From Chitinophagaceae bacterium (GTDB lineage Bacteria; Bacteroidota; Bacteroidia; Chitinophagales; Chitinophagaceae), in NCBI GenBank assembly GCA_008080615.1, contig VIKJ01000017.1, positions 2,526-26,886 on the forward strand: a DNA stretch of 24,361 bases, written 5' to 3'. Position numbers and translations under genes: made by a program. This document shows, piece after piece, positions 17,670-24,361 of the stretch. Within the stretch, counting starts at the first letter, position 1. Each line of letters begins with the position of its first letter. Below the pieces are notes generated by a model. It had not been told where the DNA came from, did no database searches, and worked only from the letters and a program-made list of their open reading frames with translations.

Positions 17670-18845
17670 ATGATCAAGGTTTACCTAAGAAAGAAGATTG
17701 CCCCTAGAATAGTCAACGGACATCCATGGATTTACGGAAACGAAGTAGATCGTGTAGCTGGAACTCCAGAAGCAGGAGACTTGGTAGAAGTACATTATTC
17801 GGATGGAAAATTTGCTGGAATTGGTTATATCAATCCAAAATCTCAAATTTTGGTACGTTTGTTAACCCGTAAGCAGGAACCAGTTAATGAAGCTTTTTTC
17901 TTTAATAAAATTCGAACTGCCTGGGAGTATCGAAAAAAAACGGGGTATACTGAAAACTGTAGATTGGTTTTTGGGGAGGCCGATTATTTACCTGCACTGA
18001 TTATAGATAAATTCAATGATTATTTTGTTATTCAAACTTTATCGTTAGGAATAGACAAATGGAAGCCTGCTATAGTAAAAGCAATCAATGAAATTTTTAC
18101 GCCAAAGGGAATTTATGAAAGAAATGATGTTCCTGTAAGAATGTTAGAAGGAATGGAACAACAAAAGGGATTTTTATCCGCTCCTTTTGATACGAAAATA
18201 TTGATTCAAGAAAACGGATTAAAGTTTGAAGTAGATATTGAAAACGGACAAAAAACAGGTTATTTTTTAGACCAGCTAGACAATCGAAGAGCCATTCAGC
18301 ATATTGTAAAAGGCGCTGAAGTATTGGGTGCATTTACCTATACAGGAACTTTTGAAATTCACGCTGCACATTATGGTGCTAAATCTGTATTAGGAATTGA
18401 TATCTCTGAACAGGCAGTAGCGCAAGCCAATAAAAATGCTGCATTGAATGGCTTGGAAAAAATTGTTGAATTCAAAGCCATGAACGCTTTTGATGTTTTA
18501 AAAGATTGGGGTAAAGAAGGTAAACAATATGATGTAGTGATGTTAGATCCACCTGCATTTACAAAGAACAGAGAAAGTATAGACAAAGCAGTTGCAGGCT
18601 ATAAAGAAATTAATTTAAGAGGTATGAAGTTGTTGAGAAACGGAGGCTTTTTGGTTAGTTCAAGTTGCACCAATTTAGTATCACCCGATTTGTTTTTACA
18701 AACAATTGATATGGCTGCAAAAGATGCAAGAAAAAAAATTCGTCAGGTAACATTCAATGCACAAGCAGCAGACCATCCCATTATTTGGGGTATGGACAAT
18801 ACCAATTATTTAAAATTTTTGATTGTAGAAGTGAGCGATAAATAA
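17670..18845 (+). CDS. Class I rRNA large-subunit methyltransferase, RlmI-like (PUA + SAM domain)
   Basis: Probable 23S rRNA m5C methyltransferase of the RlmI/YccW group. It has an N-terminal PUA domain (1 to about 75, with NGHPWIYGNE at 16-25), a central domain (LVFGEADYLPALIIDKF, 99-115), then the Rossmann methyltransferase with KTGYFLDQ (195-202). Motif I region is VLGAFTYTG (218-226), followed by LGIDIS (241-246), LDPPAF (292-297) and SSSC (330-333). Length of 391 residues is typical. In motif I, relatives usually have LD where this protein has LG (GGT instead of GAT), a one-base difference worth noting. Single gene, divergent from grpE; its stop is 3 bp from the stop of the convergent T9SS-tail gene. 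Confidence 0.92.
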   Translation: MIKVYLRKKIAPRIVNGHPWIYGNEVDRVAGTPEAGDLVEVHYSDGKFAGIGYINPKSQILVRLLTRKQEPVNEAFFFNKIRTAWEYRKKTGYTENCRLVFGEADYLPALIIDKFNDYFVIQTLSLGIDKWKPAIVKAINEIFTPKGIYERNDVPVRMLEGMEQQKGFLSAPFDTKILIQENGLKFEVDIENGQKTGYFLDQLDNRRAIQHIVKGAEVLGAFTYTGTFEIHAAHYGAKSVLGIDISEQAVAQANKNAALNGLEKIVEFKAMNAFDVLKDWGKEGKQYDVVMLDPPAFTKNRESIDKAVAGYKEINLRGMKLLRNGGFLVSSSCTNLVSPDLFLQTIDMAAKDARKKIRQVTFNAQAADHPIIWGMDNTNYLKFLIVEVSDK

Positions 18846-18848
18846 AAA

Positions 18849-19208
18849 TTATCTAATCACTTGAAATTTACCCGACTCAATGATTCTTCCTGTTCTATCC
18901 CTTAATTGAAAAATATACAAGCCCCTGTAATAATTATCATCAAAATAAATAGTAAGCTTAGTACTATTCACTAATGTGTTCGCCATTTTTCTTCCAATGA
19001 AATTATAAATTTCCAAAGTGTAGGATTTGTCTACAGATTTATCAAACTCAAATTGAATAAATTGGGTGGCAGGGTTAGGATAAAAGCGTTGAATTTTGTT
19101 AGGAGTATCAACATTTATACTAGTTGGATATAGCACAGAATAGTCTACAGTAAAACTACCGCAAACAAATAAAGTGGCTATTAAAACAATGGAGTAAAAT
19201 TGCTTCAT
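18849..19208 (-). CDS. Small secreted protein consisting mainly of a T9SS type A sorting domain
   Basis: The 119-residue product has a signal peptide (1 to about 20, MKQFYSIVLIATLFVCGSF) followed by only about 20 residues before a type A Por-secretion tail. The tail begins at RFYPNPATQFIQFEF, has LEIYNFIGRKM, and ends in RGLYIFQLRD and GRIIESGKFQVI. In ordinary T9SS cargo this tail is the last 80 residues of a large protein. Here there is no cargo domain, though similar short stand-alone tails occur in Chitinophagaceae as far as I recall. The function is unknown; it might be a surface anchor, a decoy, or a structural protein with a beta-sandwich fold. Convergent with the methyltransferase gene. 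Confidence 0.85.
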   Translation of the reverse strand: MKQFYSIVLIATLFVCGSFTVDYSVLYPTSINVDTPNKIQRFYPNPATQFIQFEFDKSVDKSYTLEIYNFIGRKMANTLVNSTKLTIYFDDNYYRGLYIFQLRDRTGRIIESGKFQVIR

Positions 19209-19263
19209 TCAAGTATATCTTCTATGAAATTAGTATAATTGGATATTCCTACCAAAAATACTA

Positions 19264-19301
19264 AAGGCGCTATTATCCAACTAAATGGATAACAACGCCT
19301 T
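19264..19301 (-). terminator. Hairpin terminator after the peroxiredoxin gene
   Basis: AAGGCG (19264-19269) pairs with CGCCTT (19296-19301), and inside it TTATCC (19273-19278) pairs with GGATAA (19287-19292), leaving a small internal loop and an 8-base hairpin loop. On the minus strand it is followed by TTTAGTATTTTT. It lies 28 bp beyond the peroxiredoxin stop and separates that gene from the T9SS-tail gene. Confidence 0.7.
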
Positions 19302-19328
19302 ATTAATTAGTTATTATCTGTAAATGAA

Positions 19329-19802
19329 TTAAGCCAAGCTTTCTAAAGTTGCTTGAATAGCAGCAAAATCAGGTAAATCACCTGGAGTTGCACAAACCTC
19401 AGCATACTGAACAACACCCGCTTTATCTACCACAAATGCAGCACGCTTGCTCACACCAGCCATTTCAAAGGCAGGAAATGTTTCATATAAAACGCCATAT
19501 GCTTTAGCTGCATCTTTATTGAAATCACTCAATAAAGGAAAATTCAGGTTCTGTTCAGTTCTAAACTTATCTAACACAAATAAAGAATCAACAGATACAC
19601 CAAATACTTGTGCATTGGTGTTATTGTAGATACCAATATTATCACGCACATTACAAAGTTCCGCAGTACATACACCTGTAAATGCCAATGGGAAGAATAG
19701 GATAACTACGTTCTTACCCTTCTGCTCAGAAAGGCTAACTTTTTGTTTTTCTGTATTAAACAGTGCGAAATCGGGAGCTTGCTGCCCTTTTTGAATACTC
19801 AT
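19329..19802 (-). CDS. Peroxiredoxin (AhpC/TSA family, AhpE/BCP-like)
   Basis: Thiol peroxidase that reduces hydrogen peroxide or organic hydroperoxides. The 157-residue protein has the thioredoxin fold start GQQAPDFALFNTEKQKVSLS, then FFPLAFTGVCTAELC, where the peroxidatic Cys is residue 45 in the P-x-x-x-T/S-x-x-C arrangement and a second Cys follows at 50. A further Cys occurs late (EVCATPGDLP, about 137). The conserved Arg lies in SKRAAFVVD. No signal peptide, so cytoplasmic. Transcribed alone, with a TACATTTG promoter element upstream and a hairpin terminator downstream. Reductant and subfamily cannot be fixed from sequence. Confidence 0.93.
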   Translation of the reverse strand: MSIQKGQQAPDFALFNTEKQKVSLSEQKGKNVVILFFPLAFTGVCTAELCNVRDNIGIYNNTNAQVFGVSVDSLFVLDKFRTEQNLNFPLLSDFNKDAAKAYGVLYETFPAFEMAGVSKRAAFVVDKAGVVQYAEVCATPGDLPDFAAIQATLESLA

Positions 19803-19834
19803 TGATTTATTTTTTATGTTGATTGAATATGACT

Positions 19835-19842
19835 CAAATGTA
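19835..19842 (-). promoter_or_regulatory. Promoter -7 element TACATTTG of the peroxiredoxin gene
   Basis: On the minus strand this reads TACATTTG, an exact match to TAnnTTTG. It lies 32 bp before the peroxiredoxin ATG, a normal position for a short leader. A TTTAC string lies about 17 bp further upstream and could act as a weak -33 element. Confidence 0.55.
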
Positions 19843-19871
19843 AAGAACAGTTTAAATTGTAAAAAGTTCTT

Positions 19872-20463
19872 TTATAATTGCATCTCTGGAACAATTGTTG
19901 GAACAACCAATTTGCCAGCGGTTTTTGCAACAATTTCCTCAACTGATACTCCTGGAGCTCTTTCTAACAATACAAATCCTTCCGAAGTAATTTCCAATAC
20001 AGCTAATTCTGTAACTACTTTTTTTACACAGGCTAATCCAGTTAATGGCAAAGTACAGCTAGGTAATAATTTACTTTCGCCTTTTGGATTGGTATGCATC
20101 ATGGCCACAATAATATTCTTTGCACTTGCAACTAAATCCATTGCTCCACCCATTCCTTTAACCATTTTACCAGGAATTTTCCAGTTGGCTATATCTCCAT
20201 TTTCGCTCACTTCCATTGCACCCAATACAGTTAAGTCTATTTTCCCCGCCCTAATCATTCCAAAGCTTTAAATCAGCATCAATAGCTGCTTCTTCGGGAT
20301 AGGGACCCATTCCCAATAAACCATTTTCGCTTTGAAAAATAACCGTCATCCCTTCAGGAATATAATTAGCAACCAATGTAGGTATACCAATCCCAAGGTT
20401 TACATACATCCCATCTTTTAATTCCTGTGCTATTCTTTTTGCTATGCCAAATTTGTCTAGCAT
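19872..20463 (-). pseudogene. scoB: 3-oxoacid CoA-transferase subunit B, frame broken by an internal deletion
   Basis: ScoA and ScoB together move CoA from succinyl-CoA to acetoacetate or similar acids. From ATG 20463 the frame reads the normal N-terminus (GIAKRIAQELKDGMYVNLGI, GIPTLVANYIPEGM, QSENGLLGMGPYP) including the catalytic Glu of SENG. After AAIDADL it shifts into KLWND and TAG at 20251-20253. The +1 frame resumes with SFGMIRAGKIDLTVLGAMEV and runs to the normal end at 19872. Relatives have about 21 residues between these parts (INAGKQTVT... type). A loss of about 62 bp (2 mod 3) would restore a 217-residue protein, the usual length. The ATG inside GMIRAG could be misread as a separate gene start; it is not one. 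Artefact or real mutation is undecided. Confidence 0.9.
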
Positions 20464-20466
20464 GTT

Positions 20467-21162
20467 TTATAATTTAACTGTTTTTCTCTCAATTCGTTTT
20501 TCATATCCTATGCCTTGAAAAATTCGATGAACATAAATTCCTGCTACATGCACATCATCTGGATCAATTTCACCAGGCTCTACTAACTGTTCTACTTCTG
20601 CAATAGTAATGGTTCCTGCTTTTGCCATGGATGTAGAAAAATTACGCGTAGACTTTCTAAATACCAAATTGCCCAATCGATCCCCCTTCCATGCTTTTAC
20701 AATTGCGAAATCTGCATAAAGTGCTTGTTCCATTAAATGCATTTTTCCGCCGAATGATCTCACTTCCTTACCTTCTGCAATTTCAGTACCATAACCAGCA
20801 GGCGTAAAGAAAGCAGGAATACCCATGCCGGCCATTGCAATCCTTGTTGCTAAAGTACCTTGTGGCACCAAATCAACTTCTAATTCTCCGCTCAATAACT
20901 GTCGTTCAAACTCCCCATTTTCACCAACATAGCTACTAATCATTTTTTTTATCTGCCTAGTTTTTAATAATAACCCAAGACCAAAATCATCCACTCCGGC
21001 ATTATTAGAAATACAAGTAAGATTATTGATTCCGCTATTTACCAATGCTGCAATGGAATTTTCGGGAATGCCATTTAAGCCAAATCCCCCCAACATAATA
21101 GTTGCTCCACTAGGGATATCAGCAATTGCTTGTTGAGCGTTTTGTACTACTTTATTCATCAT
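20467..21162 (-). CDS. scoA: 3-oxoacid CoA-transferase subunit A
   Basis: Alpha subunit of the succinyl-CoA:3-oxoacid CoA-transferase, working with ScoB encoded 3 bp downstream. The 231-residue product is of normal length and shows GATIMLGGFGLNGIPE (19-34), CISNNAGVDDFGLG, YVGENGEFERQLLSGELEV, LVPQGTLATRIAMAGMGIPA, FFTPAGYGTEIAEGKE, ALYADFAIVKAWKGDRLGNL and EPGEIDPDDVHVAGIYVHRI, all family landmarks. Two Met codons open the frame; its ATG overlaps the TAA of the DUF4296 gene by one base. With scoB broken as sequenced, the enzyme would not assemble. Confidence 0.96.
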   Translation of the reverse strand: MMNKVVQNAQQAIADIPSGATIMLGGFGLNGIPENSIAALVNSGINNLTCISNNAGVDDFGLGLLLKTRQIKKMISSYVGENGEFERQLLSGELEVDLVPQGTLATRIAMAGMGIPAFFTPAGYGTEIAEGKEVRSFGGKMHLMEQALYADFAIVKAWKGDRLGNLVFRKSTRNFSTSMAKAGTITIAEVEQLVEPGEIDPDDVHVAGIYVHRIFQGIGYEKRIERKTVKL

Positions 21163-21533
21163 TATTGTGATAATTTTCCACTTGAATCGAATTGCAAATT
21201 TCTTTGCCTTTTAGATAAATTTTCTACAGAGTCTATTAACTCTTTAAATAAGTTAGGATTTGATTCGTAGAACTTATAACTGGAATAAAACTTTTCTTTA
21301 GATACACCATAAGATCTAAATATTTGATCGTAAAGTCGCAGATTCTCTTTCTGAAATTTTTTCGCTGTATCGTTTGTAGTTAATCTAATATAAAATTCAT
21401 CGGCTTTAAGCATATCCCACATCAAATACTTCATCTGGTCTATTGGCAATGGCTCTTTTGATTGCTTATTCGAATTACAACTACAAACAGCAATGGTTAT
21501 AATGGTCAACAATATCACTAAATAATTTCTCAC
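21162..21533 (-). CDS. DUF4296-type lipoprotein
   Basis: The 123-residue product starts with a hydrophobic signal (MRNYLVILLTIITIAVCSC) ending in Cys residues suitable for lipidation, so it is probably an outer-membrane or periplasmic lipoprotein. The body, MKYLMWDMLKADEFYIRLT, followed by LRLYDQIFRSYGVSKEKFY and SYKFYESNPNLFKELIDSV, is the helical pattern of the DUF4296 family (my recollection of the family, not a search). Function unknown. Its ATG overlaps the porD stop by 4 bp and its stop touches scoA, so it is translated from a polycistronic message. Confidence 0.8.
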   Translation of the reverse strand: MRNYLVILLTIITIAVCSCNSNKQSKEPLPIDQMKYLMWDMLKADEFYIRLTTNDTAKKFQKENLRLYDQIFRSYGVSKEKFYSSYKFYESNPNLFKELIDSVENLSKRQRNLQFDSSGKLSQ

Positions 21534-22453
21534 TGTAATTCTTGTTTATATTTTGCAGCATTTACCACATCTAATACAGCAAGCACTTCAATAGCTTTTG
21601 CTTTTTCTTCGTCGGTACCCTTTTTAAAAATGCCAATTATTTCCTGTGCTTTTCCTTGCATAAAAAACTGCAAAATCATAGTGTTTGGATTCTCTTTATT
21701 AAAAGCCTGCAATTGTACCAATGATTGTAAAATATTGGCACGGGCCTCATTTTCATTCTCAATAAGTTTATCTAAACCAGCTCTATAATAACTGTAGAAT
21801 ACATCATGAATAATATTGTATCTGCTATTGATCAAGTTTTCGTTTAACCAATATCTATTTCTTAACCCATCAAAAACCCGCCACCCACTAATACTCCTAC
21901 CCTCCGGTGCATTATTTACAATATTCTGTGCTTTTCTAAAATAACCATCCCCATTTTTTGGTGCAAATGAATCGTAATCTAAGCCGATGATCATATATGC
22001 ATAATAGGCAAAAACAGCGGTAAGATTAGCAACGCCCGCGTCGGTACCTTGTACCCTATTCTCATTAAATTCTACAGGTTGGAATTCAACATATTTAAAC
22101 GTAACATCGGCATCTAAAAAATTCACCAATGCAGCTTGGTAGGAACTACCATAAACAGGCCTTGCAGCTTGTACAGTTAAAGAGGCTTTATATAAATTGG
22201 TTTCTACAATACTTTCAATATTGAGAATAAAACTGCACTCTATTTTTTCATTCTGATTAAATACGTCTGAAGTCCACTTTCGTGTATTCATCAAATTATT
22301 TAATTGCGATTGAAGGGTAGTAAATATTTTTTTATCAACTGTAGAATTAACTCTACTTGAAAGTACAGTTACTTTCGATTGTAGTTCTTGAGATGAAACT
22401 ATACTGGCAAATAGAAATAAGGATACTGTTAATATACTAATATGCTTATACAT
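21530..22453 (-). CDS. porD: Type IX secretion system protein PorD (DUF4835)
   Basis: Periplasmic or outer-membrane-associated protein of 307 residues in the DUF4835/PorD family, needed for T9SS function in Porphyromonas. Signal peptide at 1-21 (cleavage after SSQ region). Family landmarks: VNFLDADVTFKYVEFQPVEF, NLTAVFAYYAYMIIGLDYDSF, GDGYFRKAQNIVNNAPEG, SGWRVFDGLRNRYWLNENL. It lies directly after coaBC, overlapping by 8 bp, the conserved Bacteroidota arrangement. In many relatives recN follows; here a DUF4296 gene and scoAB follow. It fits with the SBBP/PKD protein and the T9SS-tail protein in the same window. Confidence 0.9.
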   Translation of the reverse strand: MYKHISILTVSLFLFASIVSSQELQSKVTVLSSRVNSTVDKKIFTTLQSQLNNLMNTRKWTSDVFNQNEKIECSFILNIESIVETNLYKASLTVQAARPVYGSSYQAALVNFLDADVTFKYVEFQPVEFNENRVQGTDAGVANLTAVFAYYAYMIIGLDYDSFAPKNGDGYFRKAQNIVNNAPEGRSISGWRVFDGLRNRYWLNENLINSRYNIIHDVFYSYYRAGLDKLIENENEARANILQSLVQLQAFNKENPNTMILQFFMQGKAQEIIGIFKKGTDEEKAKAIEVLAVLDVVNAAKYKQELQ

Positions 22454-23642
22454 TAACTGTCTCTTTAATTAATGAAACAATATCTTTTGCAATTGCTTTT
22501 TTCGACTTCAAACCAATTGACTTTTCCATTCCAGATTTTGAGAAAATGGTAACTGCATTATTGTTACCAGCAAAACCAGCACCTTCGTTTCTTAAGGAAT
22601 TTAATACAATAAAATCAGCATTTTTTCTAGCAAGTTTATCTAATGCATTTACTTTTTCATTTTCAGTTTCCAATGCAAATCCTATTATTAGCTGATGAGG
22701 CTTTTTAGTATTACCTGCTTCAGCCAATATATCTTTTGTTTTGGTTAAAGTGATATTGAGCTCTGCATCCTTCTTTTTTATTTTTTCTACTGCAGGATTA
22801 AATACTGTATAATCTGCAACAGCTGCACTAAATACACCAATATCCATTTGAGTAAACAAAGCCATTACTTGATCATACATTTCACTGGCACTTTGAACTT
22901 CCATTTTATGTATTCCATCAAATTGAATTTGCTCGCTAGAAGGCCCAGTAATTAAATATACTTCTGCGCCCTCCATATATAAAGCTTCAGCTATTGCAAA
23001 GCCCATTTTAGCAGAAGAATGGTTTCCAATAAACCTAACTGGATCAATTGATTCATAAGTAGGACCTGCTGTTACCAATGCTTTTTTCCCTGCAAGAGAA
23101 TTATTCCTGAAATAACTACTTTGGATAAATTGAATAATAGATTCTGGCTCGGCCATTCTTCCATCACCAATTAATCCACTAGCCAATTCCCCATGATTCA
23201 CTTCCATTACTGTATTTCCAAAAGAAATTAATTTAGCAAGATTTTGTTTGGTTGATGGATGCTTCCACATGTCTTCATCCATAGCTGGGGCAACTACAAC
23301 AGAACAGGTTGCAGATAAATAAACAGCTAATAAGATATTGTCGCAAAATCCATGGGCCATCTTTGCCAAAGTATTACAACTTAAAGGTGCTATAATAAAT
23401 AAATCAGCCCATCTACCCAATTCAACATGATTAGACCATTCATCGGCTTCTGCCAGTTCACAATAAACTTTGTTTTTTGATAAAGTAGACAATACCAAAG
23501 GAGATACAAAATCTTTAGCAGCAGGAGTCATCACTACTCTTACTTCTGCCCCAGCTTTAACAAGCAATCTTACTAGTATAATAGATTTATATGCAGCAAT
23601 ACTTCCAGTAATCCCTACCAATATTTTTTTACCAGTTAACAT
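22446..23642 (-). CDS. coaBC: Bifunctional phosphopantothenoylcysteine decarboxylase / phosphopantothenate-cysteine ligase
   Basis: Performs two steps of coenzyme A synthesis: ligation of cysteine to 4'-phosphopantothenate (CoaB) and decarboxylation (CoaC). The 398-residue protein has an N-terminal flavodoxin-like CoaC domain with GITGSIAAYK (10-19), the catalytic-His region NHVELGRWAD (69-78), PLSCNTLAKMAHGFCDN and VVAPAMDEDMW. The CoaB half begins at KALVTAGPTYESIDPVRFIG, with NHSSAKMG where most relatives have NHSSGKMG, then AAVADY and ETENE. Start ATG at 23642. It sits downstream of a perfect terminator hairpin after rpoZ, so it may have its own promoter. Confidence 0.96.
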   Translation of the reverse strand: MLTGKKILVGITGSIAAYKSIILVRLLVKAGAEVRVVMTPAAKDFVSPLVLSTLSKNKVYCELAEADEWSNHVELGRWADLFIIAPLSCNTLAKMAHGFCDNILLAVYLSATCSVVVAPAMDEDMWKHPSTKQNLAKLISFGNTVMEVNHGELASGLIGDGRMAEPESIIQFIQSSYFRNNSLAGKKALVTAGPTYESIDPVRFIGNHSSAKMGFAIAEALYMEGAEVYLITGPSSEQIQFDGIHKMEVQSASEMYDQVMALFTQMDIGVFSAAVADYTVFNPAVEKIKKKDAELNITLTKTKDILAEAGNTKKPHQLIIGFALETENEKVNALDKLARKNADFIVLNSLRNEGAGFAGNNNAVTIFSKSGMEKSIGLKSKKAIAKDIVSLIKETVNV

Positions 23643-23680
23643 GGAAGCATCTATTTATTGATTCTCTATTCAAAGTAACA

Positions 23681-23709
23681 AAAAACGACAGTATTCTACT
23701 GTCGTTTTT
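23681..23709. terminator. Perfect 13-bp hairpin between rpoZ and coaBC
   Basis: AAAAACGACAGTA (23681-23693), loop TTC, TACTGTCGTTTTT (23697-23709). The stem is flanked by A and T runs on both sides, a symmetric intrinsic terminator. It lies 22 bp after rpoZ and 38 bp before the coaBC ATG on the same strand, so bamD-rpoZ transcription should largely stop here, with partial read-through or a promoter inside the short spacer feeding coaBC. Confidence 0.8.
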
Positions 23710-23731
23710 ATAATTTTTGTAAAGATTTAGC

Positions 23732-24076
23732 TTATCTAAATAAATCGCTATCGTTATTTCTTCTATGGTAAATTTTACCTTCCATAAATTCCTGTGTTGC
23801 AAGAATAGCCGGATTAGGCATTTTCTCATAAGCTCTAGAAATTTCAATTTGCTCTTTATTCTCGTGAATTTCTTCTAAACTGTCTGTATGGCTAGCAAAC
23901 TCTTCTAACTTATTATGCAGCTCTTCTCTGATAGAGATATTAATCTGATTAGCCCTTCTTGCAATAATAGCAATAGACTCATACAAATTACCTGTTTTTT
24001 CTTTGATAGAAATTAGGCTCTTCGTTTCTACAACACTAGCAGTGTTCGCACTCATTTGCCTTCTTAATTTGCTCAT
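23732..24076 (-). CDS. rpoZ: DNA-directed RNA polymerase omega subunit (Bacteroidota type)
   Basis: Small core-enzyme subunit that assists beta' folding. The 114-residue protein has the Bacteroidota form: a basic start (MSKLRRQM), then TGNLYESIAIIARRANQI (29-46), where RANQI corresponds to the conserved omega motif in which Arg and Ala contact beta', followed by an acidic helical tail and KMPNPAILATQEFMEGKIYH. Its ATG overlaps the bamD TGA (ATGA). Followed by a strong terminator. The bamD-rpoZ-coaBC order is typical of the phylum. Confidence 0.93.
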   Translation of the reverse strand: MSKLRRQMSANTASVVETKSLISIKEKTGNLYESIAIIARRANQINISIREELHNKLEEFASHTDSLEEIHENKEQIEISRAYEKMPNPAILATQEFMEGKIYHRRNNDSDLFR

Positions 24077-24361
24077 TTTTTGCCGGTTTTAAGTATGTTA
24101 AGGGTTTGTGTTTTATATTTATTTACTTCTTCTAAATATTGGCTATCTGTAAATCGATCCGAAAACTCAGTGCATTCTGCAACAACTTTTTCGTAGCGTT
24201 CTTTTTGTTTTTCTTCATAACTCATTTCAGCATATTTAAAATATGACTTGATCATGAGCAATTTGTATTCATCTGATTTCTTTGAGTCTGGAAAATTATC
24301 AGATACGTTTCCAAACGCAATGGCAGCAGCTTTGTAAAATCCAAGATTATAATAAAGCTCT
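24073..24361 (-). CDS. bamD: Outer-membrane assembly lipoprotein BamD, C-terminal fragment (5' end off the window)
   Basis: The frame is open to the right edge, so only the last ~95 residues are seen. They form TPR-like helices: LYYNLGFYKAAAIAFGNVS, then NFPDSKKSDEYKLLMIKSYF, YAEMSYEEKQKERYEKVVAE and FSDRFTDSQYLEEVNKYKTQ, the pattern of the last TPR units of BamD (YfiO). BamD works with BamA to insert beta-barrel proteins in the outer membrane. A TTG at 24261 and nearby ATGs are internal codons, not a start. The identification is supported by position before rpoZ and coaBC, the common Bacteroidota order. Confidence 0.87.
   Translation of the reverse strand, partial: ELYYNLGFYKAAAIAFGNVSDNFPDSKKSDEYKLLMIKSYFKYAEMSYEEKQKERYEKVVAECTEFSDRFTDSQYLEEVNKYKTQTLNILKTGKK

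Noticed and set aside
19872..20258. Separate small gene starting at the ATG of MIRAGKIDLT
   Set aside because: The translation is the second half of ScoB and continues the upstream half in another frame; no independent gene starts inside this conserved segment.
23629..23847. Minus-strand 72-codon frame over the rpoZ end and terminator
   Set aside because: It overlaps rpoZ in another frame and crosses the terminator hairpin; no likeness to any protein.

Overview
The window looks like chromosome of a member of the Bacteroidota, most likely a Chitinophagaceae-type bacterium. This is inferred from low GC (roughly 36-38% by eye), a Bacteroidota-style RNA polymerase omega subunit, the bamD-rpoZ-coaBC-porD neighbourhood, type IX secretion (T9SS) hallmarks (PorD, a Por-tail protein, a large SBBP/PKD surface protein), an ATP-type PEP carboxykinase, absence of Shine-Dalgarno sequences, and TAnnTTTG-like promoter elements close to several start codons. 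No tRNA, rRNA, CRISPR array, phage or insertion sequence was seen. Most content is ordinary housekeeping.

Layout. 1-5376 (minus): a large secreted SBBP/PKD protein running off the left edge, preceded by recG. 5459-7552 (plus): trpS, a deoxynucleoside kinase and a small acidic protein, ending in a bidirectional terminator shared with pckA (minus, 7613-9265). 9481-11517 (plus): a GlcD-type FAD oxidase directly followed by an outer-membrane beta-barrel gene, which collides with a LOG-family gene (minus, 11487-11972). 12056-15767 (plus): a tight unit of Na+/solute symporter, O-methyltransferase, cell-wall glucosaminidase (broken) and hpt. 15860-17576 (minus): grpE (broken) and dnaJ. 17670-18845 (plus): an RlmI-like rRNA methyltransferase. 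18849-24361 (minus): a stand-alone T9SS-tail protein, a peroxiredoxin, scoB (broken), scoA, a DUF4296 lipoprotein, porD, coaBC, rpoZ and the end of bamD.

The most notable signal is not a new system but a run of damaged genes. Three genes whose products are recognisable along their whole length (glucosaminidase/LysM, grpE, scoB) each carry one short internal deletion that is not a multiple of three. A fourth site, where the beta-barrel and LOG genes meet, looks like a deletion that removed the LOG C-terminus. The four sites lie near 11.50, 14.30, 17.23 and 20.27 kb, about 2.8-3.0 kb apart. Since grpE is normally conserved and usually important, an assembly or consensus artefact is at least as likely as real gene decay. 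Reads across these junctions would decide.
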